Shown here piece after piece: positions 1-5,086 of a stretch of DNA of 12,871 nucleotides. Position 1 is the stretch's first letter. Each line of letters opens with the position of its first letter. The DNA is from UMGS1696 sp964623635 (GTDB lineage Bacteria > Bacillota > Clostridia > Oscillospirales > CAG-272). A program made the translations under genes and the position numbers. The DNA lies in the NCBI GenBank assembly GCA_964623635.1, contig CAZUUA010000048.1, positions 1 through 12,871 of the forward strand, in the 5' to 3' direction. The notes under the pieces are model-generated. The model was not told where the DNA came from and made no database searches. It was given only the letters and a program-made list of their open reading frames with translations.

Positions 1-423
1 CTGTCCATGGGTGGCTACGGTGCCTATGCCATCGCCATGACCTATCCCCAGACCTTCTCCTTCGCCGGTGGTCTGTCCGGTGCCTATATGCCGGTGCATC
101 ACATGGAGCAGGATCCCACGAACACCTACTGGACGGATATTTTCGGCACAGCAGAGGAATGCAAGGATGGCCCCAACGATCTGGTAGCCGTGTCCACCAG
201 ATTGATGGAAGCATACAAGGCCGATCCGGTCGGTCATCCCCTGCCCCGGCTGTATATGTGGTGCGGCACCGAGGATGGGCTGTATCCGGTGAACGTGGCC
301 ATGAAGGAGCACCTGGAAGCACTGGGCTGGCCGGATTTTGTCTACGAAGAATCCCACGGCAACCACGCCTGGCAGTATTGGGACGAAAAAGTTAAGACCG
401 TGATCAAGCTGATCCGGCAATAA
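1..423 (+). CDS. Esterase, PF00756 (EstA/esterase D-like), C-terminal part; 5' end outside window
   Basis: This is the C-terminal 140 codons of an alpha/beta-hydrolase esterase. The reading frame is open from base 1, so the start lies upstream and the ATG at 7 is internal. The nucleophile elbow is visible at the window edge as S-M-G-G-Y-G-A, with the catalytic Ser at residue 2 counted from base 1. The acid is likely Asp92 in GTEDGLY and the base His122 in GNHAWQYWDE, giving a complete Ser-Asp-His triad in the usual order. The GxSMGGYG elbow and the ending resemble small acyl esterases such as tributyrin and acetyl esterases and S-formylglutathione hydrolase relatives, which hydrolyse short acyl esters, often from plant polysaccharides or xenobiotics. 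The true substrate cannot be read here. No signal peptide can be judged because the N-terminus is missing. The gene ends just before a symmetrical terminator and converges on the next gene. Confidence 0.88.
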   Translation: MSMGGYGAYAIAMTYPQTFSFAGGLSGAYMPVHHMEQDPTNTYWTDIFGTAEECKDGPNDLVAVSTRLMEAYKADPVGHPLPRLYMWCGTEDGLYPVNVAMKEHLEALGWPDFVYEESHGNHAWQYWDEKVKTVIKLIRQ

Positions 424-441
424 GTACACAATTCTCCTGCA

Positions 442-470
442 GAAAAGGAAGGTTCGTCGCCTTCCTTTTC
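442..470. terminator. Bidirectional intrinsic terminator between convergent genes
   Basis: An 11-bp perfect stem (GAAAAGGAAGG paired with CCTTCCTTTTC) encloses a 7-base loop, ttcgtcg. The A-rich left flank and T-rich right flank mean the hairpin can serve as a terminator in either direction. It lies in the 55-bp gap between the stop of the esterase (423) and the stop of the minus-strand gene (479), as expected for a shared terminator of convergent genes. The U-tract is short (TTTT then C), so efficiency may be moderate. Confidence 0.8.
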
Positions 471-478
471 GTATTTCG

Positions 479-1513
479 TTACCGCACAGCTCCACCGCTT
501 TCGTCTGCTGTCAGGTATACATACCCGGCAACGGGATACGCATACGTCTCCGGCGGCAGGTGCAGCATACCTGAATCCACCGCCAGCTTGCCCATGAGTC
601 CCACCGTCCGATGGAACAGTGCCCCGTGGATCACAGCCGGGATCTCATTTTGTACAGCCACCGGTGCGTGCTCCTCCATCAGATGGATCGCAAGATCGGC
701 AAGCGCATCGTACATTTCACCCACTTCGCCTACCGTATCTGTCAAAATGTCTCCATAGATCTGCCCTACCATGCTGTCTGTTAAGCAAAGCAGTGGCGCC
801 CTCTCTCCATGGCAGCTTTCTTCCGCCAGGGTACGCAGTCGTTCGGCAGCCCAGCCAAAGTGGTTCTTTTTGGGCAGCACACCAAAATCGCCGAAGCACA
901 GTGCCATATTTTCTCCCAGACCGTAGTATCCTGCAAAACCGCCGGTGCTGTAGCAGTCGTCTGTCCTTTCGTAGTCCTCTCCGTAGTTGATCCCACGAGC
1001 ACCGCTGTACAGCTCCTTCTTTTCGGTATTTTCGTTTGTCCGATTGTAACCACGGGAAAGCAGCTGGAAGAATACTGCCCAAATGAGCAGGTCGTCGTCT
1101 CGATCCATACCGGGTGCGTGAAATTCTCGAATTCTGGGCAGCTTGTCCCGCACGGCCGATAGGATCGCACCCATTTGGGATGTGAGCTTTTCCTCTGCCA
1201 GCCTGTGCAGCTCCTCATCGTAAGCACGGCTGAAAATACACAGCTTCGTTTGCACCTTGCCGCCGGGAGTCCGGGTGAGCAGATCGTATTTTTCCAGCAA
1301 TGCAATCTCGTCCTCCACATACGCCGCCGCTACGCCAAGCTCCAAGGACAGCTCTCCCACGGTCATGGGTGTGTAGTACGCAGCGTGCAGAATGTTGCCA
1401 GGCAGAAGCCGATCCAGCATATGCCGGTATTCTGCGTTGTAGCTGCCATCGAATATGGTGATGAATTGGAATGGCACCGGGTGAAAACTCTTTTCTCCGA
1501 ATGTTCTGGTCAT
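479..1513 (-). CDS. Uncharacterised protein with N-terminal winged-helix domain
   Basis: This 344-residue protein has no family I can name with certainty. Residues about 35-95 look like a winged helix: a helix (MLDRLLPGNILHAAYY), a helix-turn-helix (MTVGELSLELGVAAAYVEDEI), a following helix (ALLEKYDLL) and a wing-like RTPGGKVQT. That suggests DNA binding. The rest has no recognisable enzyme motif, no signal peptide and no membrane segment. It contains a Gly/Tyr-rich central stretch (GGFAGYYGLGENMALCFGDFG, residues about 191-211) and a helical C-terminal region, plausibly a sensor domain, so a one-component regulator is an inference. The ATG at 1513 is preceded by AAGGAGG (1522-1528) with 8-base spacing, which fixes the start. 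Upstream lies an N gap that is probably an assembly artefact. After removing it, the gene starts about 154 bp downstream of the lipoprotein gene's stop and beyond that gene's terminator, so it is probably transcribed separately. Confidence 0.8.
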   Translation of the reverse strand: MTRTFGEKSFHPVPFQFITIFDGSYNAEYRHMLDRLLPGNILHAAYYTPMTVGELSLELGVAAAYVEDEIALLEKYDLLTRTPGGKVQTKLCIFSRAYDEELHRLAEEKLTSQMGAILSAVRDKLPRIREFHAPGMDRDDDLLIWAVFFQLLSRGYNRTNENTEKKELYSGARGINYGEDYERTDDCYSTGGFAGYYGLGENMALCFGDFGVLPKKNHFGWAAERLRTLAEESCHGERAPLLCLTDSMVGQIYGDILTDTVGEVGEMYDALADLAIHLMEEHAPVAVQNEIPAVIHGALFHRTVGLMGKLAVDSGMLHLPPETYAYPVAGYVYLTADESGGAVR

Positions 1514-1528
1514 GGTCAGTCCCTCCTT
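1474..1528. repeat. 55-bp exact direct repeat, copy 1 (left of N gap)
   Basis: The sequence beginning gcaccgggtgaaaactc and ending ggtcagtccctcctt is repeated base for base at 1629-1683. The copy runs exactly to the first N. It spans the first 13 codons and the ribosome binding site of the winged-helix gene. An identical overlap at both sides of a gap is the usual mark of two contig ends that share a k-mer-long overlap, not of a biological repeat. Confidence 0.97.
1522..1528 (-). promoter_or_regulatory. Ribosome binding site of the winged-helix gene
   Basis: On the minus strand this reads AAGGAGG, an excellent Shine-Dalgarno sequence, 8 bases before the ATG at 1513. It also occurs in the second copy of the 55-bp repeat at 1677-1683. 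That is why the frame stays apparently open upstream; the extra codons there are not coding. Confidence 0.75.
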
Positions 1529-1628
1529 NNNNNNNNNNNNNNNNNNNNNNNNNNNNNNNNNNNNNNNNNNNNNNNNNNNNNNNNNNNNNNNNNNNNNNNN
1601 NNNNNNNNNNNNNNNNNNNNNNNNNNNN
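1529..1628. other. Assembly gap, 100 Ns, probably spurious
   Basis: There are exactly 100 Ns, the conventional placeholder for a gap of unknown size. Both sides carry the same 55 bases (1474-1528 and 1629-1683). The simplest reading is that the two contigs overlap by 55 bp and that the Ns plus one repeat copy (155 bases in total) do not exist in the genome. No gene should be called across it. Confidence 0.95.
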
Positions 1629-1683
1629 GCACCGGGTGAAAACTCTTTTCTCCGAATGTTCTGGTCATGGTCAGTCCCTCCTT
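1629..1683. repeat. 55-bp exact direct repeat, copy 2 (right of N gap)
   Basis: This is identical to 1474-1528 and starts at the first base after the Ns. The sequence continues from here into the true upstream region of the winged-helix gene. The stretch 1684-1772 holds no gene I can support. Confidence 0.97.
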
Positions 1684-1772
1684 TTTATAGTACCGGGACA
1701 CGGCAGTTGGTTAAGACAACACGGATCAAAAATTTTCTATGCATCAGCGTTGCCTTCCTGTTTTTTCCAGAA

Positions 1773-1803
1773 AAAATGCACCCCCATGTCGGAGATGCAT
1801 TTT
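1773..1803 (-). terminator. Intrinsic terminator of the lipoprotein gene
   Basis: Read on the minus strand, AAAATGCATCTCC pairs with GGGGGTGCATTTT around a 5-base loop (GACAT). This makes a 13-bp stem including two G-T pairs, and it runs into a six-T tract (1771-1776). It begins about 20 bases after the stop codon at 1823, so it ends the lipoprotein transcript and separates it from the winged-helix gene. Confidence 0.82.
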
Positions 1804-1822
1804 AAGAACTGCGATAGCAAAA

Positions 1823-2494
1823 TTATTCAGCTTCCTGTTCCACCCATTCCACAGAGCAGAATTCGATGGAGTCCACAATGTAGCTGCCTTCACCGTTGGA
1901 CAGGTCGATACGCATATTCTTCAGCGTGCCTTCCCACAGGTCGCAGGTATCCATATAGACCACCATTTCGTTCCATTCGTCAGAGTCAGCAGCAGATGCC
2001 ACATCTACCACGGTGCTGGCCGGAATGGAGGTATCCTTCGAAGAGGCAGCCTCGGAATAGCCGGTGGTGGTATCGGTGGTGAAGAAGATCTGGAAGTTGC
2101 TGTCCGGCGTGTTGTTGATGAACCGCAGACGAACGGCCTGGATCGTGGCGCAATCCATCTCCAAGCCTTCTGCCTTGATGGACGGGTCACCACCGGTGGA
2201 GGTAGCGGTCAGGTAGCCATCGGCGATCTGGAAGTCGCTGATCTGGTTGTTGGCCTTCCACTTGCTGTTGTCCGGATCGTCAAAGTTGTCCGTGTAAACC
2301 GGCGTGTACACAGCGACCTTCTTGGGTCTTGCCTTCTTGGTCTCTGTTTCGGTTTCCGGCTCGGTCTCCGGTTCGGTCTCAGCGATGGTGTCCACAGGAT
2401 CGGTATCTACAGGAGCTTCGGTCTCGGCTTCCTTGCTGCAGGATGCCATAGACAAAAGCATAGCCGCCAGCAGGATGCAAAACAGTTTTTTCAT
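1823..2494 (-). CDS. Lipoprotein with Thr/Glu/Pro linker and lectin-like C-terminal domain
   Basis: This 223-residue protein starts with a typical lipoprotein signal: KK, then a hydrophobic stretch, then a lipobox ending M-A-S-C with the lipidated cysteine at position 19. Residues about 20-60 form a low-complexity linker rich in Thr, Glu, Pro and Asp, which would hold the rest away from the membrane. Residues about 65-218 look like one all-beta domain (YTDNFDDPDNSKWK near its start, FQIFFTT, WEGTLKNMRIDL, YIVDSIEF near its end). This pattern resembles the concanavalin-like or carbohydrate-binding beta-sandwich modules attached to extracellular glycosidases. No catalytic module is present, so a surface sugar-binding role is an inference. 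The start is supported by AAGGAC upstream, a near-consensus promoter (2551-2579) and the signal peptide. It lies 65 bp after queH on the same strand. Confidence 0.85.
   Translation of the reverse strand: MKKLFCILLAAMLLSMASCSKEAETEAPVDTDPVDTIAETEPETEPETETETKKARPKKVAVYTPVYTDNFDDPDNSKWKANNQISDFQIADGYLTATSTGGDPSIKAEGLEMDCATIQAVRLRFINNTPDSNFQIFFTTDTTTGYSEAASSKDTSIPASTVVDVASAADSDEWNEMVVYMDTCDLWEGTLKNMRIDLSNGEGSYIVDSIEFCSVEWVEQEAE
2341..2380 (-). repeat. Short in-gene repeat encoding the E-T-E-P linker
   Basis: A roughly 12-base unit (tcggtctccgg and variants) is repeated about three times, encoding Glu-Thr-Glu-Pro and Glu-Thr tracts of the lipoprotein linker. Such low-complexity tracts can vary in copy number between strains. 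Here the units are imperfect, which argues for relative stability. Confidence 0.55.
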
Positions 2495-2519
2495 ATGTAT
2501 GTCCTTCTTTCGCTCAAAT

Positions 2520-2536
2520 CAATAGAATGTCTATTG
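2520..2536. promoter_or_regulatory. Palindrome CAATAGA-atg-TCTATTG, candidate operator or leader hairpin
   Basis: Two perfect 7-base arms flank a 3-base centre, just downstream of the expected transcription start of the lipoprotein gene (-10 at 2551-2556). A second, overlapping inverted repeat (agaatg, 2524-2529, with cattct, 2537-2542) could form a competing hairpin in the RNA. The position would suit a repressor operator or a leader structure. No regulator in the window is linked to it. Confidence 0.4.
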
Positions 2537-2550
2537 CATTCTTTATCTGT

Positions 2551-2579
2551 ATTGTACACCTATTTACCCATATTGTCAA
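2551..2579 (-). promoter_or_regulatory. Near-consensus housekeeping promoter of the lipoprotein gene
   Basis: On the minus strand TTGACA (2574-2579) is followed after exactly 17 bases by TACAAT (2551-2556). This gives a perfect -35 and a five-of-six -10. The -35 box lies inside the last codons of queH, whose stop codon is at 2560-2562, so the lipoprotein gene can be expressed independently of queH. The expected start is near 2544, giving a leader of about 50 bases. Confidence 0.78.
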
Positions 2580-3270
2580 TAGTTTTTATCGAATTTCCAT
2601 CCAGTTCCGTTCTCTTTTTTTCACTTGCCACCTTGGAATACACGCAGCCGCACCAGTTTTGTCGGTACAGACCATACTGGGCCGACAATGCAATGGAACG
2701 GGCATAGCCGCCGTTTTTCTTCAGATCCGTGATCAGGTATGGCACGCCCACTTCTTCCCCCAGCGCCACACCCCAGGCATTGAGCCAATGGGCATTTTTG
2801 TAAGGACTGATGGACAGCGTGGTGGTAAAGTAATCATAGCCGCCGGATGCTGCCTTTTCGGCCGTGGAACGCAGTCGTTGTCCGTAGCAGAAATAGCACC
2901 GTTCCCCACACTCCGGCAGCTCCTCCATACCCTTTGCCATGGCGAAAAAGCTGGCCGGGTCGTAAGGCACGTCCAGTACCGTCACCGGGCATGGATAGGA
3001 CACCGTGTCCACCAGCCGTTTCAGCTCTGCCAAGCGCAGTCCGTATTCCTTTTGTGGTGTGATATTGGGATTGTAGAACCAGATATCGATCCCGGCAAAA
3101 TGGGGAGAAAGCAGCTCCAGACTGTATGAGGAACAAGGTGCACAGCAGGCATGGAGCAGCAGCCGTGGTTTTTTTTCGCCAAAGGATGCAAAGGTCGCTT
3201 CCATGGCCTTGGTATATTTTCGTTTGTCGTGGTTTTGGGGCATCCATTCCCGTACATTGTTATCTTCCAT
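2560..3270 (-). CDS. queH: Epoxyqueuosine reductase QueH
   Basis: QueH reduces epoxyqueuosine to queuosine at position 34 of tRNAs for Asp, Asn, His and Tyr, replacing the unrelated cobalamin-dependent QueG. The 236-residue protein shows the family hallmarks: LLLHACCAPCSS with the Cys-Cys pair at 42-43 and Cys46, then YNPNITP, a second cysteine group (CGERCYFCYGQRL), the FTTTLSISPYKN segment and a late WCGCVYS. Family knowledge gives these cysteines an iron-sulfur role. No signal peptide is present, so it is cytoplasmic. The ATG at 3270 has GGAGG six bases upstream, inside the end of the metallopeptidase gene. The two reading frames overlap by 11 bp, which implies co-transcription and probably translational coupling. 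No other queuosine gene is in the window. Length and motif order are as expected, and I see no defect. Confidence 0.93.
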   Translation of the reverse strand: MEDNNVREWMPQNHDKRKYTKAMEATFASFGEKKPRLLLHACCAPCSSYSLELLSPHFAGIDIWFYNPNITPQKEYGLRLAELKRLVDTVSYPCPVTVLDVPYDPASFFAMAKGMEELPECGERCYFCYGQRLRSTAEKAASGGYDYFTTTLSISPYKNAHWLNAWGVALGEEVGVPYLITDLKKNGGYARSIALSAQYGLYRQNWCGCVYSKVASEKKRTELDGNSIKTIDNMGK

Positions 3271-3958
3271 AATACGCCTCCACCCAGGTCTGCACCTTTG
3301 CCAACACTTCCTTTTGCGCTCGCCAATCCGGTACGTATCGTTCCACCCATGCCCAGAACGCCGGACTGTGGTTCAGCTCACGCATATGGCACAGCTCGTG
3401 GACGATCACATACTGGATGGCATCCGGTGGGGCAGCGAGCAGTCGCCAGGACAACGAGATATTTTGTCCGACCGTGGGCACCGCATTCGTCTGTCGCACA
3501 CCGGAGCAGCTGCCCCATTTGGTCTTGGCACCGGTGATGGTCACACGAGCCGGAGACAGCTGCATGGTTTTGGCCGTGGCGTACACCTGAGGCACCAACA
3601 GCTGCTTGGCGATCTTGTGCATCAGTCCCGGCATGGCAGCCATGAGCCCGGCGTCGTCTATTCCCTTTGGTGCTGAAAATTCGCTGCCGTCAAAATACAG
3701 TGCATCCCGATCGTTTTCGCCGATGGTGTGCCACTGCCCTCGGTACAGGATCCGTCGGGCCTCGACCGTCACCGGACTGCGGGCCTTTTGTGCTGCCACA
3801 TGGTTCTCGATCCAGGCACGCTTGGTCTCCAAAAACCGCTCGATATCGATGACCGGCATCTTCCGTGGTGCCCGAACCTCGATCCCTCCACCTGCCCCGA
3901 TCCGGACCTCCACCGTTCTACGGTCACTGCGCACCAGCGTATAGGTGATTTTTTCCAC
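3260..3958 (-). CDS. YgjP-type zinc metallopeptidase (DUF45)
   Basis: The protein carries the zincin motif VIVHELCHMRELNHSPAFWAWV: two zinc-ligand histidines and the catalytic Glu in HELCH, and the third histidine in NHSPAFW. This is the pattern of the YgjP/DUF45 family, related to SprT-like and WSS1 proteases. The preceding family segment WGSCS...NISLSWRL is also present but holds about ten extra residues (VRQTNAVPTV region) compared with the usual WGSCSxxGNISLxWRL. The protein is cytoplasmic, with no signal peptide; its cellular target is unknown. I chose the GTG at 3958 (232 residues) because AGGAG (3966-3970) lies seven bases before it and the product then begins V-E-K-I-T-Y-T-L, as in relatives. 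An in-frame ATG at 3994 would add 12 residues but has no ribosome binding site and lies very close to a possible -10 box. It overlaps queH by 11 bp. Confidence 0.88.
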   Translation of the reverse strand: MEKITYTLVRSDRRTVEVRIGAGGGIEVRAPRKMPVIDIERFLETKRAWIENHVAAQKARSPVTVEARRILYRGQWHTIGENDRDALYFDGSEFSAPKGIDDAGLMAAMPGLMHKIAKQLLVPQVYATAKTMQLSPARVTITGAKTKWGSCSGVRQTNAVPTVGQNISLSWRLLAAPPDAIQYVIVHELCHMRELNHSPAFWAWVERYVPDWRAQKEVLAKVQTWVEAYYGR

Positions 3959-3965
3959 AATTTCT

Positions 3966-3970
3966 CTCCT
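3966..3970 (-). promoter_or_regulatory. Ribosome binding site deciding the GTG start of the metallopeptidase
   Basis: The minus strand reads AGGAGAGAAATTGTG, so AGGAG is spaced seven bases from GTG at 3958. The upstream ATG at 3994 is preceded by ATAGCAGA, which lacks Shine-Dalgarno character. Confidence 0.6.
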
Positions 3971-3976
3971 GGCATA

Positions 3977-4145
3977 TTGCTTTTTTGGGTACATTCTGCT
4001 ATACTATAGGAAACGATGCCTTATATTGAAAACCAGCCAAAGTAGCCATATGCCTTTGCTTTTGGGCTCGTTTTCTCGAATGTATCCTCGTTAACTGTAA
4101 ATACTATCTATGCTATAGTATACCGCAGATCGATGCTTTTTGCAA
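3977..4145. promoter_or_regulatory. Divergent control region with symmetrical promoter-like elements
   Basis: The space between the metallopeptidase and the epimerase contains no gene. It contains TATACTATAG at 4000-4009 and its inverted copy CTATAGTATA at 4113-4122. For the plus operon, TTAACT (4091-4096), 17 bases and an extended -10 TGCTATAGT (4111-4119) form a plausible promoter; TTGCTT (3977-3982), 17 bases and TATACT (4000-4005) form another. For the minus genes, TTGCAA (4140-4145), 17 bases and TATACT (4117-4122) are plausible, as is TATAGT at 4003-4008 with a poor -35. The 7-mer ATACTAT occurs at 4001 and 4101, with its complement at 4115; the last two form a 21-bp palindrome. Which start sites are used cannot be decided from sequence. 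Confidence 0.45.
4101..4121. promoter_or_regulatory. 21-bp palindrome ATACTAT-N7-ATAGTAT, candidate operator
   Basis: Two perfect 7-base arms are separated by seven bases, and the right arm overlaps the extended -10 of the likely plus-strand promoter. A third copy of the half-site is at 4001-4007, exactly 100 bp away. This arrangement would suit a dimeric repressor with a looping partner site, but AT-rich promoter elements can produce such symmetry by chance. Confidence 0.35.
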
Positions 4146-4200
4146 GTGCTTTTTTGCGACATTCGTGCGGCAGGAATACCGGCATACAAAGGAGGACACC

Positions 4201-5046
4201 ATGCAGTTTTCTTTTTACACGCGATTTCAGGAAATGGCGCAGCAACAGGGGATCGACGCAGCAGCTCGGTACGGCGTTGCCCATGGCTTTTCTTCCGTGG
4301 AGCTTCTGGAATGCTTCGGCACCACGCCGCTTTTGTCGGACGTTTCGGCTGCCAAGGAGGCAAAAGCGATCCTTGCCGACCATGGTCTGACCGTCTCCTG
4401 CTATTCGGTTGGGATCTCGGTGTACCAGAATCCCGATGCCCTGTCCTATTTGCAAAAGCAGGTAGAGCTGGCCGCCGCACTGGACTGTCCCTATTTGCAC
4501 CATACGCTGCTGCTGTGGCTGTCTCCTGCGCCGGACGCACCTGCCTTTGCCGATGGTATCGACTGTGCCGTAGAGACCGCAGCTGCCGTGGCAAGGTATG
4601 CAAAAAACCTTGGTGTGCGCTGTATCTATGAGGATCAAGGACTGTTCGTCAACGGCGTACAGGGCTTTGGTGCCTTCTATAAAAAGCTGAAGCAGTGCTG
4701 CGACAACGTGGGCGTGTGCGGCGATATGGGCAACACCCTGTTTGTAGACGAAGCACCGGAAGCATTCTTTGCTGCCTATGCCGATGATATATGCCACGTA
4801 CACGTGAAGGATTATGTCGTACGCACCTTTGCGCACGCACCCAGTCCCCGTTGGTATCGCACCCGTGGCGGCAAATACCTGCGGGACACACTGGTGGGAG
4901 ACGGCAATGTGGATGTGGCCGCCTGTGTTCGGGTGCTTCGTGCGGCAGGCTACAACGGTCCCTATTCGCTAGAGCTGTGCCATCCGGAGCCCTTTGACAT
5001 GGGTGTGGAACAGGCCATGGCTGTGCTTTCTGCCATAGATCGATAA
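4201..5046 (+). CDS. Sugar phosphate isomerase/epimerase, xylose-isomerase-like TIM barrel
   Basis: This 281-residue protein belongs to the PF01261 superfamily of metal-dependent TIM-barrel isomerases and epimerases (D-tagatose 3-epimerase, IolE/IolI-like and endonuclease IV relatives). The four expected metal ligands appear in order at good spacing: Glu144 in IYEDQG, Asp175 in CGDMGN, His201 in HVHVKD and Glu258 in SLELCHPEP. They should bind Mn or a similar ion and support ketose C3 epimerisation or aldose-ketose isomerisation. The exact sugar is not readable. No signal peptide is present, so it is cytoplasmic. The start is set by AAAGGAGG (4188-4195), five bases before ATG; an in-frame ATG at 4165 lacks a comparable site. 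It is the first gene of a plus-strand operon, 40 bp before the next start, and is probably driven from the 4091-4119 promoter. Confidence is high for the family and low for the substrate. Confidence 0.88.
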   Translation: MQFSFYTRFQEMAQQQGIDAAARYGVAHGFSSVELLECFGTTPLLSDVSAAKEAKAILADHGLTVSCYSVGISVYQNPDALSYLQKQVELAAALDCPYLHHTLLLWLSPAPDAPAFADGIDCAVETAAAVARYAKNLGVRCIYEDQGLFVNGVQGFGAFYKKLKQCCDNVGVCGDMGNTLFVDEAPEAFFAAYADDICHVHVKDYVVRTFAHAPSPRWYRTRGGKYLRDTLVGDGNVDVAACVRVLRAAGYNGPYSLELCHPEPFDMGVEQAMAVLSAIDR

Positions 5047-5086
5047 ACAGACAAAACCGACACGCAGATATATAAAGGAGAAACCT

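Noticed and set aside
1474..1683. A true 55-bp duplication such as an attachment site or target-site repeat around a mobile element
   Set aside because: The copies abut the Ns exactly on both sides and no mobile-element gene is nearby. A contig overlap explains it better.
1687..1714. Possible minus-strand promoter TTAACC-N16-TACTAT for the winged-helix gene
   Set aside because: The match is weak, and transcription would begin within the ribosome binding site, leaving almost no leader.
1471..2082. Open frames passing through the run of Ns
   Set aside because: They depend on unknown bases and on the duplicated contig end, and they lie opposite the winged-helix and lipoprotein genes.
4131..4160. 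Two near-identical T-rich stretches (tgctttttgc and tgcttttttgc) as a terminator or attenuator
   Set aside because: They are direct repeats without a stable GC stem ahead of the T-run, so they do not form a terminator on the plus strand.
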